This document shows, piece by piece, positions 12,038 to 25,565 of a DNA stretch of 64,000 nucleotides. Position numbers and translations under genes: made by a program. Source of the DNA: Amphibalanus amphitrite. Its lineage: Eukaryota > Arthropoda > Thecostraca > Balanomorpha > Balanidae. The stretch lies in contig NW_024881965.1 of the NCBI RefSeq assembly GCF_019059575.1, positions 434,001 to 498,000 on the forward strand, written 5' to 3'. How positions within the stretch are numbered: position 1 is the first letter of the stretch; the number at the start of each line of letters is the position of its first letter. The notes under the pieces are model-generated. The model made no database searches and had not been told where the DNA came from. It saw only the letters and a list, made by a program, of their open reading frames with translations.

Positions 12038-15000
12038 GTATGTGCCGACTGCCGTGTGCGTACGCCGTACAGCGGGAGCCGGGAGGGGCGGGGAGGCCGC
12101 CCGTGCGCCGCGCGCGCTCACGGCTCGGGAGGGACCGACAGACGCACCGCGCCGCCGGCGGTACCAGTACGCTGTACGTACGTGGTCGGCACAAAAACCG
12201 GCACTGCTGGTCCCAATGTAATATGCATGGATAATGTAAATAAGGGTGGAGTAGGGCGAACCCTGGACCTTGCCGTTGCTAGAGCCTGCTGAGCTCATTG
12301 ACTTTCAAAGTACCTACCTAATGCACTCGATTACCGATAGGTACAAATATCCAAGTAGACATGGGTTGACCTAAGGTCATTGCGTGACCTTTAGGGGTGA
12401 AATCGGTTGTGGGAATGTAGCTCCAGGTCATGACGAGTCGTATGGGGACATACTCAGCGCTCTAGCTCCACTGGGTGGACTTCAATCTGTTGTGCAAAGT
12501 TGGGACTTGGGAGTCGTGAGTCGTGACCTTTGTTGACCTCTACAGGTCAAACAGCTTGTAGCGACGCCGAATTGTTTTGACCATGTATTGCAGAGATCTG
12601 TTGTGCGCGAGCTTCAAGTGGATCCGAGGCGTGCCGAAGCTGAGCTGAATCTTGTCCCGGGCTGTCTTGACGGACATTATAGGTAGATTTTCCATCTACT
12701 TCGGCGTGCGAGCAACGCGTCTTTGCACTTTTTACTATCTCATGGTCGTTAGGGAGTCATGGCGCGCACTGATGCCTGAATCATTAACCATCGTACGATT
12801 GTTCCATTGTGCCACCTCTCTTTCATGCGAGACGTTAAAAACGCGTCTGTCATGTGCTAAGCTCCGTCACGTATCTCGGCTTTGACATTCCCAGCGGCAT
12901 CTCGACCGTGACGGGGCATGTTGGGGCCACTTCAACTCACGGCCGTCGGAGGGCAGCGCGGGCCGTAGGCGATGGCCAACGCTGAATAGCGCGTCCCGGC
13001 TAAAGCATTGTAGCATTGCAGCAGCATTGCAACAGTATGCTGCGAACGATACGAAGTGCCTTTTTTACCCGTTTTTTGTCCCTCTTTCAGAGATGCCCAT
13101 TCCCGAGCACTCGCGCTTAGCCCGAGCGGGGCTGGGGGGGGGGGGTAAATTTTACCCCCTCGCGATTTGTGCAATATCTCAAAAACGGTGGCGCGCAGCG
13201 CCGCCAAACTTTCAGTACCTTTTCTTACATCAATTTGACACGTTCCCTGAAAATTTGAGCGAAATCATTCGGAATTTTTTTTTTGAGAAAATGACGTTTT
13301 GGTGACGTCATGTTCGCCATTTTCGCCTCAAAAACGTGATTCTACTTTGTCTATCAAATTGCTATCTCGGTTTTTTGAAAATTTTTTATTTTGGCCCACA
13401 ATTTTTCAAAAAACTGACTTTTTTGGGAAAATAATTAAAAAATCCAAAATTTTGCGTGTATCGAAAAAAACCGGAATATATGTCAGAGAAGTGGTTCGTG
13501 TGCACCTACATACCAATTTTTAGAAGAATCGGTTCAAAAATGTGGAAGTTATTCAAAATTTTATGACGTCACGGCAAACAAATTTTTTGAAAAATGAATT
13601 TTTTGGAAGTTTTAGACCTCTTACGGAAACAAAAATAGCACCATTCGATTCGCCGTGAAAAACTGCCTCAGATAGACACCTTGTTAGGCCTTAACAACCA
13701 ACTTCAAAATTTGACCTCACTTGACCTGACTTTGACCTGACCTCGACCTGAAATTCATCCAGATGTGGTCCATATCACCTATTGAGTGTGCCTATTGAAT
13801 TCTATGACTAAAATGACCCATAAAATATTTGTCGCACATGCCCTTTTCTATATTTTGTTTTTGGTGACCTGACCTGATCTACAGCACAAACTTCCTACTG
13901 ACTGGCGCGTCTCTTAAATGCAGGGTTCCTTGTTCCTTCCTCTCTCACTTTCTCCACCATTTTCCTCCCCGGACGCAAAAGGAACCCAACCAGGTAAGTA
14001 AGTCAACCTGACCTGACCTGACCTTGACCTTGACCTCTGAATGATATTGTATGCAACGAATATTGTCTTCGTAGCCTAAGAACACGTTTTGGGCAATCAG
14101 TCTCCGTCCATTCTTCGGCAACTACGGTGCGAGGCCGATACTGATACTGTAGAAACTTGCAATTTGTACCCTTGACCTGACCTTGACCTTGATCTCAAAC
14201 TTTAAATTAAGTACATTTTTTTAGTTTTTCGTGATGAGATCTTTCGATTGGCGTTTGAATTTTCCAAATCGGACCGTTAGTTCGGGAGATAACAGAGGGG
14301 GTAAAATTTACCCCCCCCCCCTCCCCAGCCCCGCGCGTTCGGCTGGAGACCCCAGCTCCGCGCGGGTTAAAGCGTAGACGGCGATTTCGCTCGGCGTTGT
14401 TGAAAAAAAAATGTCGCCCATCGATTCCACTTTTTAGCTATTTGCTGTATCCAATCGATAGGATACTGAATACCCCGAGTCCCGACTACTTGTTTTCGAG
14501 TCCGTCAAATTTCGTCAAAATTATTACAAAATTGTCACGAGCACCTTTACCTCGGTCATCTAATAGCGAAGGTTTTCATATTCATATTTAATATTCTGGT
14601 CATTACCAGAGGTTATCATAGGTCAAATTTTCTTTTATGGCAAAATAGGCTCAATAACGCTCAATAACCCGAAAATTGAACTGGTTCACCTCTTCGCTTT
14701 TTCTTTCTCTTTTGCTTTTGTCCTCAGATTTGACTCCAGGTCAACAGTTTGACCTTGTGCAGTATATCCATGTCAGTTAGAATAATAGATAATAAGTCTG
14801 AAGGGCTTCGCTCTTTTTCATATTCTCCACCCTGAGAGGGCAAGCCTAAAAAAGTCCTTCCCAGCCATGGCGCGCGGAAGTAGCTATGCTTGGGTTCGAT
14901 GTTTTTTAATATTAGAATGTAATTGTAGCACCGTCCAACGCCATCCCAGATCCAGGCAAGGCACAAGTAACATAAACAGTGCTGCCAAGGCAGAAATTTC

Positions 15001-18000
15001 GCGAGGCTCATGCCGTGGGCCGAGGAAGATCGTACGGATCGTACTTTACCTCGTATGTATGTTAAACGTTGCCATGAAATTAAACTTGTGGGTAAACATG
15101 GGCTTTTGGGAAAATTGCACTCGCTGGATAATGTGATAATCGATTCATTATTAATGCGCTTACAAGTTACAAGGGAATGAGTGCGCTCTTATTCGTAGAG
15201 GGAATGAATACATGGAGTTTGGTAGTAAGTGCAACGGCAGCTGCGACGATAATAATCATTATACGATAACTAAGACGATAATGTCTTTTCGTCGCTATGA
15301 TAGCGACGCACTGCATTGTTCTGCTAAGCAAAATATGCCTCTGATGTTGAAAATTTAATAGTCTATACGTAAAACCTAAGGGTGACTTCAGAGTCCGTGA
15401 CAGGGGCTCGGCTCGCAGATACGAGTTACGCGAGGACGAATTTAAATGTTTGGTAGTTTATGTATGATCATAGACCACTATATACCACTATAGACCACTA
15501 TATATAGGTATATAGTGGTCTATGGTATGTCATGTGTAACCTTCTGAACAATGCCGGGTTGCCGATACCGGCGGTATACTGTATCGATGGGGAGCTCGTA
15601 GGTCCGTTCACGGTTCACCTCACTGCTGTTGTACCGCCTCCGCTAGGGCCGCGATGTTATACCATAACTACTGTATCGATAGGGAGCTGGTCCGTCCCGT
15701 AGGGAGCTGGTCCGTCCGTTCACGGTTCACCTCTGTCCATTATTGTGCAGACCGCCTCCGCTGGGGCCGCGATGTTACACGTACTGTGTCGATAGGGAGC
15801 TAGTCCGTCCCGTAGGGAGCTGGTCCGTCCGTTCACGGTTCACCTCTCCACCGTGCCGGTGGATAGGTACCGCCTCCGGCAGGGCCGCGATCGATGCGAG
15901 ACGTCCAGCCGACTGCGTGGGAGGAAATGTGCTTACCGGGGGAGGAGGCAAGCGAAGATCCGAGCTAGGCCGTAATAAGAGGCTCCGAGCGCTGGGCTAA
16001 TTACCTACTGACCAGCGGCGTCTCCTTCCAGATTGGCTCGGAGGGAGGGGAGGGCTGAACGGATTAGGTGAACAGAACAGATTATATTTGTTTGTAGATT
16101 CGGCGGATAGAAATAAACTGGACTAACTGGTGTGTTCATCCTAGCCTGGTGACCAAATGTGCTGTCATCCTGAACTTGTTAGACTGAGAAAATGATGTGT
16201 AATTTGTATGGCAGTACGTATCTCTTGCATAGTCTAAGATGAGAGAGTACTCCGCAATTACCGAATCTGGTTTTGTTTTGTCTGAGACGGTTACTTCAAT
16301 TGCACTATTATTTCAGACTTTTTTACCTTGAAGCTGTTATATTTCCGTTTCCCGTTACGGGTAATTCGCTCCGTTCCATATGTATGTAGGTATAGAAGGA
16401 TGCTGACTTCTCCGCCAGAACTAGACGTCAAATAAACATGGTTGAATGACGGCGTACCTACTTAAAAGGAGTTGGATATTTGCTCATGACGTCCTGCTTC
16501 GTTCACTGTAAAAAGCCCGTAATGGTGGTTAAGTACTTATTATTTTATTATTGAAATATTAAAAGAGATAGAGCAAGATGTAACGGAGTTAAGATATTAA
16601 ACGTCAACGGTAAATGGTGATGTGTCAAAGTACAGACAAATTCAAAGCAATCCGATACCATATCTATTTGATGAGCTTATGAGTTATGATTGAACTTAGA
16701 TTCGCTTCACTGGGCTAACTTTCCCATTGATGGTCCCGTCATCGGCCGACTTTCCCATTCCCATGGGCTAACTAGCGGCAGCATATGCTAGTTTCCTCCC
16801 AGATAACTCTGGTTGCAACCTTATTTCATCTGCTGCGGCCTGGCGTTACCTGTTTCGTACCCAAGCCGGTTCCCATGTGCAGTCCATGGGTCTGCACGCA
16901 GTCCATGGGTCCGGGCTGGCCGGTCCGGCCGCGGCAGCTGTGGCCGCGGACTGGACGTGAGGCCGACCGAACCACTTTCACTCGGCCCCGCTCACACGGC
17001 CGCCAGGAGATAGACGGATGGCCACAATCACAGGGGAAAAGAGACGTCAGATGGCGATCAAGACGATACCGACGCTACTATTTTGTTTACTGCCAGGCGT
17101 CAGCACATCATGTGGGAAACTATTTATTCATGTTGGTACATTTTGAAGAAAAATCTGTTGATTTATTATAATTAGGGTATAGTATAGTGTGTGCTATGTC
17201 CGTTTAAATGTGTTAGCTCTGAACACGTTGGTACAGTACCTATATTCCTTAAGGCTCCCTCTTTATTGCATGACAGGCCAGCGAAAACTGCCACCATTAC
17301 CGTACCGCTCTAGCCTACTGTTTCCCAGGTCCCTCAGTGATCTGACGACGTGTTTGCTCGCTGTTTCAGGGTCTGACGGCGTTTTTGGTGGCGTCCATAT
17401 TCTCGGCCGTGCTGGGCATGTTCCAGTTTGGCTACAACACGGGCGTCATCAACGCACCGCAATTGGTACGTCGGCTCCATATACTCCCCCCCCCCAAATA
17501 GTGGCTAGTACCTACACAGTGTGTGCGTGTGTAACGTATAATGTATGCGTTGTTTGCTTTTTACATTTATATTTGTTGGTCGTCATCCGATGTCTAACAT
17601 GACTTGTAATGTTTCGAAACGCTCATGCGACGGTCGCAGGCGCCCTGTGTGGATAGTGGTCGGTGGTGGCTCATTCGGTACACGGGACCTGACTGAGCGC
17701 CTCAGACTAATGGCGAGGGGAGGTGGCAGGGCGACATGTGTTATCGCGGGTTACCGGGGAAATCACCCCCAACCAACCACACCCCTCCGCTAAATCATAC
17801 TGCAAATTGCACCGACCCCTCAGCCCCTGATCGGTACAGTGTTGTAAGCGATGGCCCTAACCCAGCCAGCAATCCCACTCCGTTCCCGATCGGGATTTTC
17901 GGACTCAGCCCGCACCACCCCGATCGGGACCGGAGTGGGACAGGATTGGGAAATGAGACACTTTGTACGGGCTGGAACGGTCCGGATATCCCAACCTACC

Positions 18001-21000
18001 CCGCACGGTCGGTTGGGAGATCCCGCACGTATCCGGACCGCCTTATGACATTTTAACAAGCGCTTAACTCCGATCCCGATCCGGATTCCCCAAATCTCCC
18101 CGCACAACCGGTTCGGAAATCCCGCACGCATCCGAACCGCCTTATGGCATTTTAACAAGCGATGAACTCCGATCCCGATCGGGATGTCCCAACTCGGCCC
18201 GCACGGCCGGTTCGGGAATACCGCAGGTATCTGACATATTAGCCGCAGTCTTATAACCGCAGATTGCTGTTATGCAGATGCGACCACTTTGCTTGCGCCA
18301 CCGCAACCCCCTCGCCTCTTCATTATTCTCCAATTCAACCTTTATAATGCCTGCACGACAAAATGAATTACATTGGACACTGAAATATATTCACAAATTT
18401 ACTGGTTGCACACAGGTCAATTTTTTACAAATTCACAGCCTGGCCAGCACATTCGTGGCGTCGGCCAACATCTTAGCGCCGCTGCAAGGCGCTGGCACAG
18501 CGGACTCACTTCCGGTGTTCACAGTCATTATAGCAGGCCTGCGCCTTGTTCGTGTCGGCTCCTCTGCGGACAGTGTGTCCGTGTGCCGTCACGGGCTTCA
18601 GAGAGCCACCGCGAAACTATGTAGACGGCTGGCATCTGGTCGGGCGGCTCACCACTGTGCGAAGAGAGCATCTGAAAATGACCAAGAGGTAATTAATCAA
18701 AGTCTGGGACACACTAAAAATCACTAAGAAATAACCCACATCTGACATTTCACATGGTATGCCTGGTAATTCAGGTTTCTAGCCTACAATGCAACCAACG
18801 ACACTTGACAATGAGACCAAACATCTTCTGTCCGTGTCCATGATAACTGATCAAACATGCGACAGCACGAGTGTAATTCACATGCCGTACAACCACAACG
18901 AACATAAAATTTATATTACCTATAGCTTTCCCGCTCCCTACATCACGGATGAAGTGTGCACTATACTCACCCTGTTCTCAAAGACGGACTGATTTCCCTG
19001 CAACGACAACAGTTGAACCGACCGCTTGCTAGAGCCAGTTCAAAAGCAATATCCTAAGGCAGCAGCTCAAAGGAGGGATCGACACTTGACCAACGCGGCA
19101 GCTAGACTGGCCGCTGCGCTCAGAGGACGCGTCTACCTGCACGCGGCCCATCTGATTGCTTTTCCAGGCTTTCTGGGCCACCGGATATGGTGCCCGAAGC
19201 GCCCTCTCAGATCGGTTGGGATAACAACGTAAATCACAAGCCTGTCTAAACATGGGATTCGATTGGGCTATCCGTACCGCGTCCCAACCGATTAAGCATG
19301 TGGTCCGGAAATCCCGAGTCGCCCCTACCGCCGGCCATCGAGGTCCGGTATCGATTGGGACAACCCAAGCCTACCCAACCCGGTAGGGACAAGTCGGGAC
19401 ATCCGGAGCCTATCCCGACCGTCCCCAACCGCATCCCGGACGAATTGCTGGCTGGGAAACCATGCAATGGCGTTTTCAAACCCCGGACATTCATCGCTTC
19501 GCTGCACCCGCCGTCTGTGGCGCTGAAGGTCGGCCACAATGGGTTGCATTCACAATAGCATTCGCTGTATTTTGGTCCTGCCAACGAGCGTGATGTATGT
19601 GACCGGGGTCGGGAAATGGCCAGCTGGGCTCTTTACTGCTGCTAAATTGGCCCGACACTGAAACGCCAAACCGGAATCAGGCCTAAATGGAGAACTATAA
19701 ATGCAAAATCGCACAGTCGGTTTAGCCTATTTGCAAGCATGAATGTACGTACTTGGGCTGCCACATTACCTTTCTCGCCGCTCTTTGACATCGATTATAC
19801 CGGTGTGGATTGGTGAACGTTACATTGAGAAGTTCAGGCATATGCCTAATTTTCTCGTGTGCCATTCGTTTAACTGAACAACTGCTCGTCGTGATGGGCT
19901 TGTATGGCCTCGCTTTACGGACGATGGACGTGCTGTATGGTACTACTGTATGGTACTGCTGTATGGACGTCACGTGGCCGTTACATTTTGTATGGACCTG
20001 GACGTGTTGTATGGACATTTGACAATGGATATGCTGTGCCGTATGGACGCCCTGTAGACGTACTTTATTATAGACGCGCCGTATCAACTTTCTGGACGTG
20101 CTGTATGGGATCTGTATCGTCCCTCCGTCCCCCTGCCATGCTATTTGAGGTCTGTATCACCCCACCGTCACCCTGCCGCCGCTGCGTTTCCGCCAGAAAA
20201 TCGAGGACTTCATCACCACGGTGTGGAAGGAGCGGTACGGGGAGGTCATCGACGAGTCGACGCTCGACCTCATCTGGTCGGTGGCCGTCTCCATCTTCGC
20301 CATCGGAGGCATGGCCGGCGGCTTCTCCGGAGGATACGTGGCCAACCGGCTCGGCAGGTCAGTCAGAGGGGTCACAGGTCGTGGGGTCATAGAGACAGTG
20401 GCAAGGTGATGGGTTAGACACTAAACGGTCACTCAGCTGGACTAGCGGCCACTGGGGCACCGGAAGGGCCACGGGGCTACAGAGACGGTCATGATGTCAC
20501 AAGTGCCGTCATCGTGTCAGGAGAAGGTCACAGGGTCACTAATACTATCACGGCGATAGAGGAGCGGTCATGGTGCCAGAAGACAAAGACAGACGACGGT
20601 CATGGGGTCACAGAGACGGTCAGGGGTCACAGAAATGGTCAAGGGGCTAGAGGAGTAGTAATGAGGTCCCGATATGGTCACGGGGGCACAGGGACGGTCG
20701 CGGGGTCACAAGTGCAGTCATTGTGTCAGGAGACAGGGTCAGGAAGAGACATTTGGTCACTGATCATCCATTTGCTCCGAGGGCTGAGCCACGCGGCAAT
20801 TGGGCGCGATTGGCACCTCAGGTGGGCGTCCAGACCGATCGATCGACCGACGTCCGACGCTGGTGTACCCTCCCGTCGCAATCACTTATGGCGCCGGATG
20901 TGTGTTGACTCTGAGGCCAGTGACGGCGCCCAGGACAGGACGCGGAAGTGTCCCCCGAGATTGGCCGCGCCGCCCTCGAGTGGCGCTCGTATTTCTCTAT

Positions 21001-24000
21001 AAACCGCCCCGAAGAAGGTCAGGTCACGGTACCGGTCGGGCGCGGTCTGGATCCCGCTGTGTCACCGTGCGTCGCCAGTGCTCTCCGAGTAATGGTCATC
21101 GCCTCCCCTCCATCCCCGGACGAGAGGAGCGGGACACAGAGGGAATAACAGACCGCCTCTGAATGCGAGATGGCGCCGCGGGCCGTCAAAGGAGGGCCCG
21201 CGCACCTGGGCTATTAGCGATGAAAGCGCGCAGCGGAGCGGAGATTGGAGCGTCACTGCGGAGCTGCAGCTCGAGTGCTAAGCAAGCGAGTGCTGCTGGC
21301 GGTCGATGGCGAATTATGGTTATGATGGGAACTGTGGAAAGACCGCCAGTCGACCGAGAACGAGCTGACGAGTGGCGAGGAGTGTTTCAGTTTTGGGGAA
21401 TGGCTGTGATGTTGTATGGCGGTGCTGCGGGATAACGTAAAAACAGCTCTATGTAGACTGACCCGAAAGTTTGTTTGAGGACACTAGCCATCGTTTAAGT
21501 CAAATGTTCAGAAACAAGGCTGAAAATTTTGAGTGAAAAATGGAGGTATGGTTTCCTGTATGTATATTATATTATGTAAGCCATCAATTCTGTCTGAAGT
21601 TTTCTTTATTCCCACGCTATTAACCCATTAGAGCCGAAAACTTTTTTTGTCGACTTTCACTGCGATTTTAACATATGTTTGTCAGGCACCCTTTTGGAGA
21701 ATACATGTGCATTTTAGCCAGATCACGAAACCGGAAGTGTACGTTTCCGGTCTGGCAGCTTTTGCTGCCAAGCGTATCTTACATAGTCAAAAATGGAGTG
21801 ATTTGTCACATTTCAAAGCACAAACATATCAAAACCGCGAGGAAATGATCTTTCGATACCAACAACCTTTGCCACAGAGTGTCTTGTTGGTGCATGTACA
21901 ATTTTCACGAACTATTTTATTTACGTACCAGATATGATCTTGAATATGTGTAATTGTTCGGATTTCCATTCGACCGTAGCCTGCAAATAACGACCGTAGC
22001 CAATAATTCTCAAGAATAATGAACTCAAAATCGAGACCTCAGCTAACAGTTAAGCTCGTTCTGAGAGATCATGTCTTTCTCTCATTATTTCAGCTCACAC
22101 GCGCTTCCCCTCCCCACAAAATCTTAAATAGGATGTGACGAAGGTTTTGATGACTTCCGTCGACCGTTTATTTAAAGCAACTTCGCGTGTTTCCAATGTG
22201 CTCCTAAATATCGCATTCCTTTCAACGAATTGTGTCCCTGAGTCTTTCTCTGAAGCGGATATTATCTGAAAAGCTGACCTTTACCAATGGGGGTCACTGG
22301 CATGGGTAATTGTTTAACCATTGAACGGCGCATTTACTGAACGTCTAAGCATGAAGGTTTAGCTTTACAGTTGAGAGGTTCGTAGTTGCGCTGTTGGCAT
22401 GCTCCAAGCTAGCAAGTGGCAACACATGAAGGACGCTGCCTCACACTTCTAAGCCCCCGTTTTCACCAACAAGCGCTGGTGGAAGAAGTTTAGGGACAAG
22501 TAGCGTCGCGCATAAGCCCCAATCAGCATGGTCCTCCTGCGTCTCAACCGTCGCCAAGATCGTCATGAAGAAAGCACCTGGGAAGTCTGACCATTCTGCG
22601 GAGAATCTGAAGTCTTATTCATAATGATCACTCGGATAATGTTGTCCATTGATAAGGGAGGAACGCCCTTGGACTGAAGGCGCTTGACTATTGGTGCGGC
22701 CAAAATAACGAAAATCAGCAAGACCAGAGCCCTCAGATTTGCACGAAACGGAGAATCTGGCCGGTAGAAGAGTGGAAACGGAGTAGGTATGTAGAAGCGA
22801 GTCTAGTTCGGCGACGAGTCTCCGTTTCAATGGTTTCACCACACGGACCCCAAAACGAGCATGGGCTGAAAACGCGGCCCAAGTTCCGACAGACTTCTAC
22901 GAAAAATTCTCGCCGCAATGGTATATCGAACGATCACGATGTCCTAGCAGGGCCTGAGCTGAACCAGCTGGACGTGATCTAGCAAAAGACGAAGTCGATC
23001 CCGACTACTACCTAGAAAACATACTGACTGAAAAAGCGTGCATTTGGCATTAAAAGACCACTACTCCGTGCTCCAACGGCGCATGGTGTCCCGCAGGTCG
23101 GACAGCATTTTCATGCTGGACGGTACTCCATCTCATCGGTCTTCCGGATCTAGGCGATGCCAGGACCATCTGTCCGATATCTTGGGGAAGGACACTTGGC
23201 TAGGGAACAGCTGGCCTAAATCCAATCGAATTATTTTGGTGGATAGTGCAGCAGGAGCTGGACATATACAAACTTTCCGGCGACCTCGGACAGCTCGGAA
23301 GGGCGCTCAAGTCCCAGGCGCCCCTTTTTAACATGGAGGACGTCCCTTTAAGCTTTATAGGCACCCCTCTTTCCCATGTAAGCGCCCATTTGGTCATCAA
23401 CGGCGCCCCTATAGGTCTCAGAGGCGCCCCTCTTTCTTGTGCAGTGCGCTTCTTTTTCATATGCAATGCGCCCCTCTTTCGCATAAAGGTGCCCTATGGA
23501 CATTACATGCACCCCTATAGACCTTACAGGTGTCCCTCTTTCTCGTAGAGGCGCCCCATTGGGCTTCATAGGCGCCCCTCTTCGGTATGCAGGCGCCCCT
23601 CTTTCGTGCAGATGCGCCATTATGGCCATGACCTTCGTAGGCGCCCTTTAGGCCTCAAAGGCGCCCCAATAGGCCTAGCAGGCGCCCCTCTTCCCGTTCA
23701 TCTATGAGTCACGACACCACCTTCCCTTAGGCGACGGCGCGCCCTTGAGGGATGGCGCCTCTGATGACAGTTTGTCCGCACCACTCCGTTCAACGTCCCT
23801 GCTTCAGCAATGGCGGAACACATTACACGCCTGGTAGTGTGTTGGTATGCAATGCTCTGCAGACAAGAATAAATAGCAGAAACCCCGGTAATGACCATTT
23901 TTGGAAAGGCAAAGAACTGGGCGCATAACACTATGAGCCATAAAGCCAGACATTGTTGCTCACTTACGAATGGCATAGCAAAAAGGGACGTAACTGCTCC

Positions 24001-25125
24001 ATTTTGACTACGTAAGATACGGTTGGCAGCTTTTGCTGCCACTTAAATATAACGCACGATTGGCGATACTTAGATAAATTCATGTCGCACCTAAGCTCTT
24101 CCCATTGATAACACACATTTCTTTACAATAATCAATAATGAAAGGTAACATTTATTCACACCACCTTCGCAACTGACTTCTTTGGTGTCCGCCGCACGGC
24201 CGCCATCGCGCGCCCCTTGCACCCCCGCGATAAATTGTTTATTTCTCAGCACATTCGCTTTCTCAATCAATAATTAGGAGCGCACATGACGTGCATTGTT
24301 TTGGTCTTCCGTTCGGGTGAGAACTTTGAAAGTTCACCGCAACGTTTAGGAATGCGGCGCTATTTTGTCCTGTGGCAGCAAAAGCTGCCAAGCGTATCTA
24401 ATGGGCATTAGATAACCCATTAGATACGCTTGACGGCAAGATACACTTGATGGCAAGACATACACGGCATTAGATACACTTGATGGCAAGACATACACGG
24501 CATTAGATACACTTGATGGCAAGACGAGAAGCAAGCTTCACTTGCTTCTCGTCTTGCCATCTTTTGTGCTCTATATACCTTCTCTTTGACCGACAATGGA
24601 GCTTCATATCTCAAAACTAACTTGGATCGGTTCCAAGTTCCAGCCGATTTATTTCTTGCCGGCATCACTGTATCACTAATGCAGGAGGCAGCTTATGTAA
24701 CCTGCTCGTGTCGACTCAGCCAGGCGGAGCAGAGGGGCGTCCCTGAACGGACGTGTTGTACGCCGTCCCTGAACGGACGGCGTCCCGGTGGTCTGTCAGT
24801 GGGGTCCGTAGGTACCTACTCTGCAGGTTGGCCGGGTGCTGCTCGGGGGCCGACGGCACGTTATATAACCGCCACAGGATCGTTCCGTCCGGGGGGGGGG
24901 GGGGGGACAGTGGCACACCGTCGCCGCTGCTCCTGCCTGCCGTCCGAACTGGCTTCCGATGGGTGATAGTTGTTCGGAGAGATCGGCCCGAGGCGCGCTC
25001 ATGACTTGTGGCCGTCGACTGGGGTATCGGACGGGAGAAACCCGCCTCTCTATCTCTTTCAATTGCCTCTTCTCTTTCACACTCCATCTCGTCTCTGTTT
25101 TTTATATCTCTTCTTTATCTTCTCC

Positions 25126-25183
<58 letters not shown>

Positions 25184-25508
25184 CTTTCTCCCCCTCCCTC
25201 TCTCTCGCTCTCGCTTTCGCTCTCGCTCTTGCTCTCTCCTCTCTCTCCTCCCTCCCTCCCCCCTCCCTCCTCCCTCCCTCTCTCTCCTCTCTCTTCCCTC
25301 CCCCCTCTCTCCTCCCCTCCCCCCCTCCCTCCTCCCCTCCCCTCCCTCCCTCTTCCTCTCCTCTCTCCTCTCTCTCTCTCTCTCCCTCTCTCTCGCTCTC
25401 TCTCTCTCCTCTCTCTCTCCCCCCCTCCCTCTCCCTCTCGCCCTCCCCTCTCGCTCGCTCTCTCTCCTCTCTCCTCTCCCTCCCTCCTCTCTCTCTCCTC
25501 CCTCCCCT

Positions 25509-25565
<57 letters not shown>

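Larger units (their letters stand above)
12038..17369 (+). other. Glut1 intron 1
   Basis: 5.3-kb intron bounded by GTATGT and TTTCAG. Holds a GGTCA-rich element (about 12360-14860) with the family D MITE, the palindrome at 15469 and the 105-120-bp repeat at 15584. The rest shows nothing identifiable. Confidence 0.85.
17466..20196 (+). other. Glut1 intron 2
   Basis: 2.7-kb intron with the CCCGATCGGGA repeats and TGTATGGAC repeats. Open frames at 18272-18727 and 19298-19558 have no recognisable homology. Confidence 0.85.
21753..24041 (+). mobile_element. Decayed Tc1/mariner-type transposon
   Basis: Inverted ends TGGCAGCTTTTGCTGCC at 21753 and TGGCAGCAAAAGCTGCC (read inwards from 24041), followed on each side by about 30 matching bp (GTATCTTACRTAGTCAAAA). 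The inside holds transposase remnants at about 22450-23300. Confidence 0.7.
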
